Shown: piece after piece, positions 41,452 to 50,904 of the stretch
Layout: every line of letters starts with the position of its first letter
How positions within the stretch are numbered: position 1 is the first letter of the stretch
From: Mesorhizobium liriopis
GTDB taxonomy: Bacteria > Pseudomonadota > Alphaproteobacteria > Rhizobiales > Rhizobiaceae
Assembly: GCF_024053505.1 (NCBI RefSeq)
Contig: NZ_JAMXQS010000006.1
Span: forward strand, 186,001-250,000
Direction of reading: 5' to 3'
DNA: 64,000 nucleotides
Position numbers and translations under genes: made by a program
The notes under the pieces: generated by a model
Database searches by the model: none
Told to the model about the DNA's origin: nothing
The model's input: only the letters and a program-made list of their open reading frames with translations

Positions 41452-41904
41452 TCAATCGGGCAGCGTGATGCGGCCCTCGGCGTCGATCGAGAAGTCCGGA
41501 TTATAGGCGACTTCCCAGAGATTGTTCTCGGTGTCGAAGAAATAGCCCTGAGTGCCGCCCCACTCGGCTCGCCTCGTCGGCCTGACCACACGGCCGCCCG
41601 CGCCATCGGCCCGGTTCAGCACATCGGCGACCTCTGCGACGTCCCGGGTGTTGTAGGCGAGTGCAACGCCGGAGAAAGGCGCGTTGGACGAGGCACTTTG
41701 ATAGGCCGCGAAGCCCTGATCGAGCCCGGCATCCTCAGCCAAGGCCTCTCTCGGCCAGAGCGAAAGGATTAGTCCGCCGAGCTGAAAGAAAGCAACCCCT
41801 TCGGTGAAACGCTTGTGCCGGATCAAACCCATCTTCTCGTAGAAGGCGACGGCACGTTCGAGGTCCTCGACGCCCAGCGTGATGAGCGAAATGCGCGGCT
41901 CCAT
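41452..41904 (-). CDS. VOC family (glyoxalase-like) protein
   Basis: 150 residues with the two beta-alpha-beta-beta-beta modules of the vicinal oxygen chelate superfamily: ISLITLGVEDLERAVAFYEKMG at the N-terminus and WGGTQGYFFDTENNLWEVAYNPDFSID at the C-terminus. Reaction unknown. The ATG follows directly after the stop of the crotonase gene (adjacent bases), so the two are coupled and may share a pathway. Confidence 0.88.
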   Translation of the reverse strand: MEPRISLITLGVEDLERAVAFYEKMGLIRHKRFTEGVAFFQLGGLILSLWPREALAEDAGLDQGFAAYQSASSNAPFSGVALAYNTRDVAEVADVLNRADGAGGRVVRPTRRAEWGGTQGYFFDTENNLWEVAYNPDFSIDAEGRITLPD

Positions 41905-42720
41905 CTAGTCCTCCCAACGCGCTTCGCGCTTTTCGAGAAACGCACCGATGCCCTCTTCCGCGTCGCGAGCGAGCATGTTTTCGACCATCACGCGCACCGA
42001 ATGGTCATAGGCTTCCGCTAACGGCATTTCGGCCTGCCGGTAGAACGCCTCCTTGCCGATCCTCAACGTCGAAGCCGGTTTCGATGCAATGGTTTGGGCG
42101 TATTTGGTCACCACGGGGTTCAGGTATTCGCGCGGCACGACGCGGTTGATCAGGCCCCATTCTCGCGCGGTCGCCGCATCGATGGTCTCACCCGTCAGCA
42201 GCATCTCCATCGCCTGCTTGCGGCCCACATTGCGCGACAGCGCAACCATCGGCGTCGAGCAGAACAGGCCGATATTGACGCCCGGCGTGCAGAAGGTGGC
42301 GGTGTCGGTGGCCACAGCGAGATCGCAGCTCGCAAACAGCTGGAGGCCAGCAGCGGTCGCCAGTCCGTCGACCGCTGCGATCACGGGTTTCGGGCAGCGG
42401 ACGATCGCCTGCATCAGCGAAGCGCAAGCAAGCATGGTCTCCTCGAAGAAGGCGCGGCCGCGGTCCGCATCCCCGCGACGGCCGTTCATCTCCTTGAGAT
42501 CGTGTCCGGCCGAAAACACCTTCCCTTCGGCGCCGATGACGACGACGCGCACGGCTCCGTCGGTGGAGGCACGGTCGATGGCTTCATGGAGCCGCTTCAG
42601 CATCTCGCGCGACAACGCATTGGCAGGCGGGCTGGCGAGGATCACACGCAGGAGCGGCCCGTCCGCTTCCACACGAAGCGGGGTGTCCGCGACGCGCTTG
42701 ATGGCTACGATCTCCGCCAT
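41905..42720 (-). CDS. Enoyl-CoA hydratase/isomerase family protein, ECHDC3-like
   Basis: 271 residues from ATG 42720 with a GGAGAG signal. It is a crotonase fold: GAEGKVFSAGHDLKEMNGR (oxyanion half 1) and AVDGLATAAGLQLFASCDLA (half 2). The closest subfamily I recognise is ECHDC3: VNIGLFCSTPMVALSRNV and GKEAFYRQ match it well. Both catalytic glutamates of classical enoyl-CoA hydratase are replaced: the GGCE position has Gln127 and the PEI position has Gly147. It may therefore not hydrate enoyl-CoA. It forms a two-gene unit with the VOC protein. Confidence 0.88.
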   Translation of the reverse strand: MAEIVAIKRVADTPLRVEADGPLLRVILASPPANALSREMLKRLHEAIDRASTDGAVRVVVIGAEGKVFSAGHDLKEMNGRRGDADRGRAFFEETMLACASLMQAIVRCPKPVIAAVDGLATAAGLQLFASCDLAVATDTATFCTPGVNIGLFCSTPMVALSRNVGRKQAMEMLLTGETIDAATAREWGLINRVVPREYLNPVVTKYAQTIASKPASTLRIGKEAFYRQAEMPLAEAYDHSVRVMVENMLARDAEEGIGAFLEKREARWED

Positions 42721-43035
42721 GATACTCTCCTTGCTCCGATCGTTTTGCTCTCGACGGACGCATAACGTCAATCACGATAACGCTCCTCCAAAGACCTCTC
42801 AGGCCAAAGTCAGCATACGGTAAAATAATACCACATATCTAAGTTATTGTTCTCAATGGCACAATTTGCCAGCAGCGTTAGGTCAACGCGTTGACGCTGC
42901 GACCGCTCTCGCTTATAGACGCCGTATGGTTCGGTCCCCCGATCCATCCGTTCGACTCATTCGAACAAAAGCAACAAGAAACGCCTCGGCTAAAGGGCTC
43001 ACACCCGATGCCAAGGTCACTCAAGGAACCAACTC
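42721..43035. other. 315-base divergent intergenic region before rplM
   Basis: AT-rich around 42815-42860. It contains the rplM promoter (42891-42919) and a 117-base rplM leader, and must hold the promoter of the crotonase gene on the other strand. No additional gene is visible. Confidence 0.6.
42891..42919 (+). promoter_or_regulatory. Promoter of rplM-rpsI
   Basis: TTGACG (42891-42896), 17 bases, TATAGA (42914-42919). It gives a leader of about 110 bases before rplM, long enough for a regulatory structure, although none was identified. Confidence 0.6.
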
Positions 43036-43497
43036 ATGAAGACGTTCTCGCAGAAGCCTGCGGACGTGGTGAAGAAGTGGGTGCTGATCGACGCCGAAGG
43101 TCTCGTCGTCGGTCGTCTCGCCTCAGTCGTCGCCAATCGTCTCCGCGGCAAGCACAAGCCCTCCTTCACCCCCCACGTCGATGACGGTGACAATGTGGTC
43201 GTCATCAACGCCGACAAGGTGGTGTTCACGGGCAAGAAGCATTCCGACAAGGTTTACTACTGGCACACCGGCCATCCGGGCGGCATCAAGGAGCGCACCG
43301 CGCGTCAGCTGCTCGAAGGTCGCTTCCCCGAGCGCGTAGTCGAAAAGGCTGTTGAGCGCATGATCCCGCGTGGCCCGCTCGGCCGTCGCCAGATGAAGAA
43401 TCTCCGCGTCTATGCCGGCGCAGAGCATCCGCACACCGCCCAGCAGCCCGAGTCGCTCGACGTCGCGGCGCTCAACGGCAAGAACAAGAGGGCCTGA
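43036..43497 (+). CDS. rplM: 50S ribosomal protein L13
   Basis: 153 residues starting [21 protein letters not shown]13 signatures: [20 protein letters not shown] and [21 protein letters not shown]. It is an early-binding protein of the large subunit. It is co-transcribed with rpsI, 2 bases apart. Confidence 0.97.
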   Translation: MKTFSQKPADVVKKWVLIDAEGLVVGRLASVVANRLRGKHKPSFTPHVDDGDNVVVINADKVVFTGKKHSDKVYYWHTGHPGGIKERTARQLLEGRFPERVVEKAVERMIPRGPLGRRQMKNLRVYAGAEHPHTAQQPESLDVAALNGKNKRA

Positions 43498-43499
43498 TC

Positions 43500-43982
43500 A
43501 TGGCTGAACTCAACTCGCTCGCCGATCTCGGTGCAGCCACGGGCGTGCAGTCCAACCAGGCTGCGGCTCCCGTTCACGTCCAGAAGCTCGACAAGCAGGG
43601 CCGCGCCTATGCTACCGGCAAGCGCAAGGACGCAATCGCACGCGTCTGGGTGAAGCCCGGCTCCGGCAAGATCACCGTCAACACCAAGGAATTCGGCGAA
43701 TACTTCGCGCGCCCGGTGCTGCAGATGGTGCTCAAGCAGCCGATCGTCGCGTCCAACCGCGAAGGCCAGTTCGACATCGTCGTGACGGTGGCCGGCGGTG
43801 GTCTCTCCGGCCAGGCCGGTGCGGTTCGTCACGGCATCTCCAAGGCGCTGACCTATTACGAGCCGGGCCTGCGTTCGGTACTCAAGAAGGGCGGCTTCCT
43901 CACGCGCGACAGCCGTACCGTCGAGCGTAAGAAGTACGGCAAGGCCAAGGCCCGCCGGTCCTTCCAGTTCTCGAAGCGCTGA
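43500..43982 (+). CDS. rpsI: 30S ribosomal protein S9
   Basis: 160 residues. The first about 30 residues are the alphaproteobacterial extension; the S9 core runs from [20 protein letters not shown] to the basic tail [14 protein letters not shown] that reaches the decoding site. It shares the rplM promoter and ends in a strong terminator. Confidence 0.97.
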   Translation: MAELNSLADLGAATGVQSNQAAAPVHVQKLDKQGRAYATGKRKDAIARVWVKPGSGKITVNTKEFGEYFARPVLQMVLKQPIVASNREGQFDIVVTVAGGGLSGQAGAVRHGISKALTYYEPGLRSVLKKGGFLTRDSRTVERKKYGKAKARRSFQFSKR

Positions 43983-44007
43983 TCGCTTCCCGATACAGCC
44001 AACAAGA

Positions 44008-44035
44008 AGGCCGCCTCCGGGCGGCCTTTTCTTTT
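44008..44035 (+). terminator. Terminator of rplM-rpsI
   Basis: GGCCGCC (44009-44015), short loop, GGCGGCC (44020-44026), then TTTTCTTTT. It separates rpsI from the convergent GDPD gene and may act weakly in both directions. Confidence 0.85.
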
Positions 44036-44042
44036 GGATGGA

Positions 44043-45047
44043 TCAGTTGGTGAGACCATAGGGTATGCGGCGCCCCTCGGCTTCGAGCCAGCCGATGACC
44101 GCCTTGGGCTCATCGGTGTGGATCATGGTGGCGCCGCGGTCGAGCCAGAAGCCGTAGGCCTCGCCCGGAAGGTCTGCGCCCACGCCGAGCCTGTCGCCGC
44201 GCCCACCAGCGAGTAGACCGCCGGGCGTGTTGACGATGGAAAGCGTGTCCACAACGACGTGCTGGTTGGAGTTCGCGTAAGCAGCTTGCATCGCCGGCGT
44301 GAAGAGCGGCCCACCATCGAGTGTCGGCGCATCTGGCTGACGCCAAACGACAATCTCGAGCGCGGTCGAATCGAAGCTCTCGGCCACTTCGGTTGCGAAC
44401 CCCGGACTGCGCACCGCATCATCTGCCAACACCGGCATGAACCGGACGCCGGGCTTGAGCGCCGACTTGACCGCTGCGAGCCTGCTTTCGTTCCAGATAT
44501 TTTCCTTCACTACCACGTCGCGCTCCATGCCCAACTCTCGGGCGAGCGCGGCATATTCCGCGACGGCGTCGAGGCCGAGCTTGTTGTCGATATTGACCAT
44601 GATGCGGCCGCGCGCGACGAGCAGCAGATCGCGCAAGGTGGGCACGGTTTCCATGGTCGGGCGGCTTCCCTCGACGACCAGCCTGCACTGCTGAATCTGC
44701 CTCAGGCTCTGTCGCTCCACCTCGCCCTTGCATGTCGTGGTCCGGTCGAGCCAGCTGTCATGCATGACGACGAGTTCGCCATCCGCCGATTTGCGGACAT
44801 CGATTTCGACCATTTCCACGCCCATCGCGATGGCATTCTCGATCGCAGCACGGGAATTCTCGGCGCGCACCGGCTTACCGTTTTCGAGCCAGCCGCCGCG
44901 ATGAGCGAGCACCATGACGTGGTGCGGCGCGACCCTGCGATCACTGAAGCGTTGTGCGATCTCAGCGGCGCGCCCCGGTTCGGAGCGCAATGGTGTGGCG
45001 ATCACCGAAGCGGATGTCAGTAAAGCGAACAGGGCGAAACGGAGCAT
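44043..45047 (-). CDS. Secreted glycerophosphodiester phosphodiesterase
   Basis: 334 residues. An N-terminal signal peptide (MLRFALFALLTSASVIATPL) indicates export to the periplasm. The GDPD barrel is visible: VLAHRGGWLENGKPVRAENS (catalytic His and Arg), VEMVEIDVRKSADGELVVMH and DSWLDRTT. It hydrolyses glycerophosphodiesters to glycerol-3-phosphate and an alcohol. The N and E metal and acid residues are intact. Confidence 0.9.
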   Translation of the reverse strand: MLRFALFALLTSASVIATPLRSEPGRAAEIAQRFSDRRVAPHHVMVLAHRGGWLENGKPVRAENSRAAIENAIAMGVEMVEIDVRKSADGELVVMHDSWLDRTTTCKGEVERQSLRQIQQCRLVVEGSRPTMETVPTLRDLLLVARGRIMVNIDNKLGLDAVAEYAALARELGMERDVVVKENIWNESRLAAVKSALKPGVRFMPVLADDAVRSPGFATEVAESFDSTALEIVVWRQPDAPTLDGGPLFTPAMQAAYANSNQHVVVDTLSIVNTPGGLLAGGRGDRLGVGADLPGEAYGFWLDRGATMIHTDEPKAVIGWLEAEGRRIPYGLTN

Positions 45048-45203
45048 GGCGCAAGTCCCTCGAATGCCTTTTCGAGGATGGGCCGTAGCCGTCGCGCATG
45101 ACGCTGGGACTACTGCGCCGCGACAGTTTCATGAAAGCCTCGGAAGGGCTGGCTTTCGCCTCGGCTTTCGCCAATAAAGCGGCAGAGAACAGGGATCTGC
45201 GTC

Positions 45204-46166
45204 ATGGCTTCGACCAGCATCGACCACGCCTTCACCACCGAGAGCCTGCTGGGCCGCGCCTGGGATCCGACCTATGCCGGTGCTCTCTCCTTCATGCGCC
45301 GCCGCTTCACCAAGAACATCGACGGCGCGGATGCGGTCGTCTGGGGCATTCCCTTCGACGCGGCGGTGTCGAACCGTCCTGGCGCGCGCTTCGGGCCCCA
45401 AGCCATGCGCCGCGCCTCGGCCATCTTCGACAACGACCCGCAATACCCGTTCTCGCGCGACCTGTTCGAAAAGCTCGCGGTGGCGGACTATGGCGATTGC
45501 CTGCTCGATTATGGCAACCACGCCGAAACGCCGGCCTCGATCGAACGGCAGGCGAGCGCCATCCTCGACAAGGATGCTTTTTTAGTGACGCTGGGGGGAG
45601 ACCACTACATCACCTGGCCCCTCCTCCGCGCACATGCCAAGAAGCATGGCAAACTAGCGCTGGTGCAGTTCGACGCGCACCAGGACACCTGGCTCGACGA
45701 CGGCCGCCGCATCGACCACGGCTCGTTCGTGGCGCGCGCGGTGGAAGACGGGGTGATCGACCCCGAGCATTCGATCCAGATCGGCATCCGCACCCATGCG
45801 CCGGACGATTACGGGCTCGAAATCCTCTACGGCGACGAGATCGAGGAGATGCGCATCGCCGATATCGTCAGCGCGATCCGTGAGCGCGTAGGCGACCGCC
45901 CGACCTATCTCACCTTCGACATCGATTGCCTGGACCCGGCTTTCGCGCCGGGTACGGGGACGCCGGTGGCCGGCGGCCCATCCTCGGCAAAAATCCTGTC
46001 TGTGCTACGGCGTCTCGGTACGCTGAATATTGTGGGCGCCGATATCGTCGAGGTTGCGCCGGCCTATGATCATGCCGACATCACGGCGATCGCAGGCGCA
46101 ACGGTCGCGATGTTCTATCTGGCTCTGCTCGCCGAGAAGAAGGCCGGCGCGGTGTTCACGGGCTGA
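45204..46166 (+). CDS. speB: Agmatinase
   Basis: 320 residues from ATG 45204. It belongs to the arginase/agmatinase family, with binuclear manganese ligands in LGGDHYITWP, QFDAHQDTW and TFDIDCLDPAFAPGTGTPVAGG. It probably converts agmatine to putrescine and urea. Members acting on other guanidino compounds look alike, so the substrate is by family only. It is followed by argC, 34 bases away on the same strand. Confidence 0.9.
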   Translation: MASTSIDHAFTTESLLGRAWDPTYAGALSFMRRRFTKNIDGADAVVWGIPFDAAVSNRPGARFGPQAMRRASAIFDNDPQYPFSRDLFEKLAVADYGDCLLDYGNHAETPASIERQASAILDKDAFLVTLGGDHYITWPLLRAHAKKHGKLALVQFDAHQDTWLDDGRRIDHGSFVARAVEDGVIDPEHSIQIGIRTHAPDDYGLEILYGDEIEEMRIADIVSAIRERVGDRPTYLTFDIDCLDPAFAPGTGTPVAGGPSSAKILSVLRRLGTLNIVGADIVEVAPAYDHADITAIAGATVAMFYLALLAEKKAGAVFTG

Positions 46167-46200
46167 TTCCGCAAACCGCCGCAAGTGATTGGGAAGTAAC

Positions 46201-47136
46201 ATGGCAAAGATCTTCATCGACGGCGAACATGGTACGACTGGTCTGCAGATTCGTCAGCGCCTGGGCGGCCGCGACGACCTCGAACTACTCTCCATCCCCG
46301 TCGAGCGCCGCCGCGATGCCGGGGCGCGCGCCGAGATGTTGCGCGAAGCCACCATCGCCATTCTCTGCCTGCCTGACGATGCCGCGCGCGAAGCGGTCTC
46401 GATGGTCGATGGCGCAAAGACACGTATCATCGACACCTCGACTGCGCATCGCGTAGACGACGCCTGGGCCTATGGTTTTCCCGAACTCGATGCGGACCAG
46501 GCCGAGCGCATCGCACGGAGCGACCGCGTGGCGAATCCCGGATGCTATCCGACAGGAGCGATTGCACTGATCCGTCCGCTCGTCGCGGCGGGCATTCTAC
46601 CGGACGATTATCCCGTCACGGTCAATGCCGTGTCGGGCTACACCGGCGGGGGCAAGCAGATGATCGCGCAGATGGAAGACCCGGCAAACCCGGACCACAT
46701 CGCGGCACCCTTCTTCCTCTACGCGTTGCCGCTCAAGCACAAGCACGTGCCCGAAATGCAGAAACACGGCCGGCTTTCCCGCAAGCCGATCTTCACGCCC
46801 AATGTCGGACGTTTTCCGCAAGGCATGCTGGTGAACGTGCCGCTCTATCTGAGCGACCTGAACGGCACCTCTTCGCTCGGTGAAATCCATGCCACGCTTG
46901 CCGACCATTACGAGGGTCAGCCAAATGTGGAAGTTGTCTCGCTCGATGAGAGTGCAGGTCTCGCGCGGCTTGACCCAACCGAATTGGCCGGCACCGACAA
47001 GCTCAAGCTCTTCGTGCTCGGCACGGAGGGCGGGGGCCAAGTCAACCTCGTCGCATCGCTCGACAATCTCGGCAAGGGCGCATCGGGCGCAGCCGTGCAG
47101 AACATGGATCTGATGCTCACGCGACAGGTGGCGTGA
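46201..47136 (+). CDS. argC: N-acetyl-gamma-glutamyl-phosphate reductase (type 2)
   Basis: 311 residues from ATG 46201, with GGGAAGTAAC just upstream. It is the short type 2 form. It has the NADP-binding start [21 protein letters not shown] and catalytic Cys115 in [11 protein letters not shown]. It reduces N-acetylglutamyl phosphate to the semialdehyde in arginine synthesis. It converges on ctaA with 13 bases between. Confidence 0.95.
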   Translation: MAKIFIDGEHGTTGLQIRQRLGGRDDLELLSIPVERRRDAGARAEMLREATIAILCLPDDAAREAVSMVDGAKTRIIDTSTAHRVDDAWAYGFPELDADQAERIARSDRVANPGCYPTGAIALIRPLVAAGILPDDYPVTVNAVSGYTGGGKQMIAQMEDPANPDHIAAPFFLYALPLKHKHVPEMQKHGRLSRKPIFTPNVGRFPQGMLVNVPLYLSDLNGTSSLGEIHATLADHYEGQPNVEVVSLDESAGLARLDPTELAGTDKLKLFVLGTEGGGQVNLVASLDNLGKGASGAAVQNMDLMLTRQVA

Positions 47137-47149
47137 GCGCTGCGCAAGT

Positions 47150-48250
47150 TTACGCTCCCGGCCTGATCACAACATCCGTCTCGAGCGGATAGGCGCCCTT
47201 CGTGCCACGCCAGTGGGCGGCGGCGAAGCCGAGGACAAGCAGCGCGCCGGCCTGGTGCAGCAGTGCCCAGCCGATCGGCACGACGAGCACCAGTGTCGTG
47301 ATGCCGATGATGGCCTGCAGGATCACGAGGTGAAACAGCACCAGAGCCCGGCGCGCATGGGTCGTGTTCGGCTGGCGCCGGCGCACGGCGATCATGTGCC
47401 AGAGCGTCAGCGCTAGCAGCGTGTAGGCGCCGATGCGGTGGACGAACTGGACGGTCTTCGGGTTTTCGAAGAAGTTTCGCCAGACGCTGTCGATCGCGAA
47501 AAGGCCGGATGGAACGACCGAGCCATCCATCAGCGGCCATGTGTTGTAGCTCATGCCGCCATCGAGGCCTGCCACCAGCCCGCCGAGATAGAGCTGAAAG
47601 AGCGACGCCACGACGAGCCAGCCGGCAAAGGTCTGCGTGCCGCGATCGGCAGGACGCGCCGTGTGCGGCGTGAGGCCGCGCGCGACGATGCCGGTCGCGA
47701 CGAAGATCAGGGCTGCGATGGTGAGATGCGTTGCCAGCCGGTATTGGCTGACTTCGACACGGTTGACGAGGCCCGACGCCACCATCCACCAGCCCACGCC
47801 TCCCTGAAGCGCGCCGAGCGCGAGAATGCCGAGAAGCTTCGGCTTGATCTTTCGCTCGATGCGGCCTGTCACCCAAAAGAACAGGAGCGGCAGCGCGAAG
47901 ACGACGCCGATGGTGCGCGCGAGCGCGCGGTGGGCGTATTCCCACCAGAAGATCGTCTTGAAGCCGCTCAGCGTCATGTCGGCATTGAGCTGGCTGTATT
48001 GGGGAATCTGCTGGTATTTTGCGAATTCTTCCTGCCACTCGACATCGTTCAAAGGCGGGATGATGCCGTGGATCGGCTTCCATTCAGTGATCGACAGGCC
48101 GGATTCGGTGAGGCGCGTTGCGCCGCCGACGATCACGATCGCCACCAGCATCGCAACGATGACCCAGAGCCACGCACGCACCATGGCTCGGTTGCGCGCG
48201 ACTTCGTCGCGTCTTCCATAAACAGCTCGCGCCTCGACAGTGGCCGACAT
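47150..48250 (-). CDS. ctaA: Heme A synthase (COX15/CtaA)
   Basis: 366 residues from ATG 48250 ([19 protein letters not shown]). Eight membrane helices. Conserved heme-ligand histidines: [50 protein letters not shown] and [37 protein letters not shown] is the family signature. It oxidises heme O to heme A for cytochrome aa3. The neighbouring genes are unrelated. Confidence 0.95.
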   Translation of the reverse strand: MSATVEARAVYGRRDEVARNRAMVRAWLWVIVAMLVAIVIVGGATRLTESGLSITEWKPIHGIIPPLNDVEWQEEFAKYQQIPQYSQLNADMTLSGFKTIFWWEYAHRALARTIGVVFALPLLFFWVTGRIERKIKPKLLGILALGALQGGVGWWMVASGLVNRVEVSQYRLATHLTIAALIFVATGIVARGLTPHTARPADRGTQTFAGWLVVASLFQLYLGGLVAGLDGGMSYNTWPLMDGSVVPSGLFAIDSVWRNFFENPKTVQFVHRIGAYTLLALTLWHMIAVRRRQPNTTHARRALVLFHLVILQAIIGITTLVLVVPIGWALLHQAGALLVLGFAAAHWRGTKGAYPLETDVVIRPGA

Positions 48251-48393
48251 GGCAGGCTCTCCGGTTCGTCGCGTAGTTGAACGCTCCGCGCCCGCGCGGC
48301 AACCGCCATCCACGCGACATGCCGTCGCGCGAGGATTGCGTGCGGCTCCCCATGCGCTTACGAGGAGGCAATACCAATCGAGGCAAGGCTCCT

Positions 48394-48609
48394 GTGCCGG
48401 TCCGCATCAAGAAGCTTATCGGCACCGTCCTTCTGATCATTCTCGTGATCGTCTATGCCGTGCTCGCCACGCTGATCGCGGTTGCGCAGCTGTCGGAGTC
48501 GAGCCCGATCGTGCACCTGCTCTATTTCTTCCTCACCGGCCTGTTATGGATCGTGCCGGCCATGTTCATCATCAAATGGATGATCGGAAAGCCGGAAGAT
48601 CAGGCCTAA
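48394..48609 (+). CDS. DUF2842 small membrane protein
   Basis: 71 residues from GTG 48394 ([20 protein letters not shown]), preceded by GGCAAGG; the longer frame from 48277 has no support. Two helices separated by SESSPIV, ending [14 protein letters not shown]. It matches DUF2842, common in alphaproteobacteria, function unknown. Its end overlaps the convergent deacetylase gene by 4 bases. Confidence 0.85.
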   Translation: MPVRIKKLIGTVLLIILVIVYAVLATLIAVAQLSESSPIVHLLYFFLTGLLWIVPAMFIIKWMIGKPEDQA

Positions 48610-49655
48610 ACGGTGACGAGCCGCCGCCCGCCGTTCGCGAGCGGCGTGGTCAGCCCGCGCAGCATGGTGCGCAGATGGGCGAGGTTTTGGAACCGCCCGT
48701 TCAGCGACAAGCGCGGCAGCGCATGGAGGTGGTCGATATGGTCTTCGCGCAGCACGCCATGGCGCGTGGTAACCGCTGAGAGATAACCGGTCTGTCGCAC
48801 AAGAGCGACTTCGCGCGGACCGACCGCCTCGCCAAAACCGTACGGGTAAGCGAAATGGCGCGGCTCGCGGCCGAGCTGTTCCGTGATGCGCCGCCGTCCT
48901 TCTTCGAGTTCGAACAGCACCTCCGTCTCGCCGAGACGCTTGAGATTGTGGTGATCGACGGTGTGCGCTCCGATCGTCACGAGCGGATGGCGAGCGAAGT
49001 GCCGAAGTTCGTCCCATGTCATCAGCGTGGCGCGGCCCGGTGCGCTGTGATCGACGCCAGCCTCGCGCGCGACGCGGCGAACGAACCCGGTCCGCTCGCT
49101 TTCCGGGACATCCTTGCTGACCGCAGTAAGCAAGCGACTGAAAGCCGATTGGCGCGCGCTCGAACTATCGCAGTTCAGCTGCTCGCCCCCGAGCTGGATC
49201 GGACACCCGGCATTGACCGCTTCTTCGAGAACGTCCCACCAGAGGTCGGCCGTGCCATCGATGAGCCCTGGTGCGACATAGACGGTAATCGGCGTGGAAT
49301 GCCGCTCGAGAACCGGCAGAGCTTCGAGCATGTTGTCGCGATAGCCGTCATCCGCTGTAAGCGCGACGAAGCGCGAGCCGCCGGCATCTCCTGCCCGCAG
49401 ACGCTCGACGGCCTCATCCATGGATACAAAGACGAAACCGTCATCGCGAAGCATGGTGAGAACCGCGTCAAGAAAACGCGGCGATACGGAAAGGTGGCGG
49501 TTCGGGCCATCCGGGAAGCGCAGCTTATCCGTGACGCGATGGAGCATCAGGATCGCTCCCGTGCCGCCGAACCATGGTTGCAACAGCCGATCGATCCCGG
49601 TGATCCGTCCGGCATCCATGACCATGCGGCGAAGCGCGTCGGCGCCTGAACGCAT
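48606..49655 (-). CDS. Polysaccharide deacetylase (CE4, HfsH-like)
   Basis: 349 residues from ATG 49655 (MRSGADALRRMVMDAGRI) with AAGGTGAAGGA upstream. The NodB domain has ALTADDGYRDNMLEALPVL (catalytic and metal Asp), VTIGAHTVDHHNLKRL (metal histidines) and RHFAYPYGFGEAVG. There is no signal peptide, so it is cytoplasmic, as is HfsH in the holdfast pathway, where a deacetylase acts on the lipid-linked repeat unit. It is divergent from the acetyltransferase gene, 64 bases apart, and belongs to the polysaccharide locus by position. Confidence 0.88.
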   Translation of the reverse strand: MRSGADALRRMVMDAGRITGIDRLLQPWFGGTGAILMLHRVTDKLRFPDGPNRHLSVSPRFLDAVLTMLRDDGFVFVSMDEAVERLRAGDAGGSRFVALTADDGYRDNMLEALPVLERHSTPITVYVAPGLIDGTADLWWDVLEEAVNAGCPIQLGGEQLNCDSSSARQSAFSRLLTAVSKDVPESERTGFVRRVAREAGVDHSAPGRATLMTWDELRHFARHPLVTIGAHTVDHHNLKRLGETEVLFELEEGRRRITEQLGREPRHFAYPYGFGEAVGPREVALVRQTGYLSAVTTRHGVLREDHIDHLHALPRLSLNGRFQNLAHLRTMLRGLTTPLANGGRRLVTV

Positions 49656-49719
49656 TCCTTCACCTTTCCTTGCGAGCTTCCATCTACTGCGGCCAAGGGT
49701 AGAGCTGAAGGATTGCGGC

Positions 49720-50892
49720 ATGGTTGATGGCATGGCACGCGCTGACGCAACAGGCTTGAACAGCCTGTCGGCTACCCTGCGCGTGCTGGATGAAGGCGCG
49801 CTGCAAGATTACCGCAGCTTCGCGGGGAGCCGCATCGTCGGTCCTGCACAGCATCCGGTCTGGGCGAAAGCTTGGAGCCGGCAACCGAATGCGAAGCCGA
49901 TACTCGTCGAGGTCCAGAGAGACGGCGCAACAGTCCTCATGCTTCCGCTCGAAGTCGTAACCTTGCACGGCGTGCAGATGGCCCGCTTCATGGGCGGACG
50001 ACATGCAAACTCGAATTTCCCCGCCTTTATCGATGGTGAGGTTGGACGTCTCGAACTTGGCACGGCGCTGCGAACAGCTTTGACCTCGGCGGACCTTACC
50101 GTTGATGTGCTGGCCTTGGAGCGCATGAGCCCGGATCGCGAGGGACAGTCAAATCCTCTCGTTCTGGATGGTGCCCGCGCGAGCCCAAACCTCGCGCTCG
50201 CAACGAAGCTCGGCGCTCCGTTCGACGTTCTGGTGAAGACCAAGGAGTATCGCGGCAAGGCGAAGAAGCACCGTTCGCAACTGCGCAAATATGAGGCCGT
50301 AGGGGGCTTCGTGCGAAAGGAGGCTGCGACACCGGTGGAAACCGCACAACTGCTCGACACCTTCTTCGCGCTCAAGGCCGAGCGGTTCAAGCAGGCCGGC
50401 ATACCCGATCCGTTCGAGCCCGCGCCGGTGCGCGCCGCCTTCCATGCCCTTTTCGCGGACGCATTGTCGGAACCCGAACCGCCATTCCGGCTGCAGGCGC
50501 TGGAAGTGGAGAACAAGCCCCGCGCCGTCACCGGCAGCAGCTACGGTTCGGACCGCATCACCTGCGAGTTCGGTGCGATTGCCAGTGACGAGCTCGCCAA
50601 GCTCAGCCCCGGTGAGCTCCTGTTCTATCTCAACATCAAGGAAGCTGCCGACAAAGGCTGCACCTTCTACGATTTCGGCGTCGGCGACGAGCCCTACAAG
50701 CGCCAGTGGTGCGACGTGGAGACCGAACTGTGGGATGTCTTCATGCCGCTGACACTCAAGGGTCGGGCTTCCGTCGCTGCGCTCGCGACTTCGGCAAAGC
50801 TCAAGCTCATGCTCAAGCGCAATCAGCGCCTTTGGCAGGTCTTCAAGGATGTGCGCCGCCGTCTTGCTGGCAGCGCCACGCAGGCTCCCTAA
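49720..50892 (+). CDS. GNAT/FemAB-like acetyltransferase (BioF2-like, HfsK/CelD-like)
   Basis: 390 residues from ATG 49720 (MVDGMARADATGLNSLSATL) with AAGGA 8 bases upstream. The acetyltransferase core lies in the C-terminal half: YRGKAKKHRSQLRKYEAVGG, then LLFYLNIKEAADKGCTFYDF and GVGDEPYKRQWCDVETEL. This Acetyltransf_6 type occurs with polysaccharide genes (CelD/BcsL; the holdfast enzyme HfsK is FemAB-like). It likely acylates the polysaccharide precursor, countering or following the neighbouring deacetylase. It converges on the co-polymerase gene. Confidence 0.82.
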   Translation: MVDGMARADATGLNSLSATLRVLDEGALQDYRSFAGSRIVGPAQHPVWAKAWSRQPNAKPILVEVQRDGATVLMLPLEVVTLHGVQMARFMGGRHANSNFPAFIDGEVGRLELGTALRTALTSADLTVDVLALERMSPDREGQSNPLVLDGARASPNLALATKLGAPFDVLVKTKEYRGKAKKHRSQLRKYEAVGGFVRKEAATPVETAQLLDTFFALKAERFKQAGIPDPFEPAPVRAAFHALFADALSEPEPPFRLQALEVENKPRAVTGSSYGSDRITCEFGAIASDELAKLSPGELLFYLNIKEAADKGCTFYDFGVGDEPYKRQWCDVETELWDVFMPLTLKGRASVAALATSAKLKLMLKRNQRLWQVFKDVRRRLAGSATQAP

Positions 50893-50904
50893 GCTTGATG
50901 CCTA

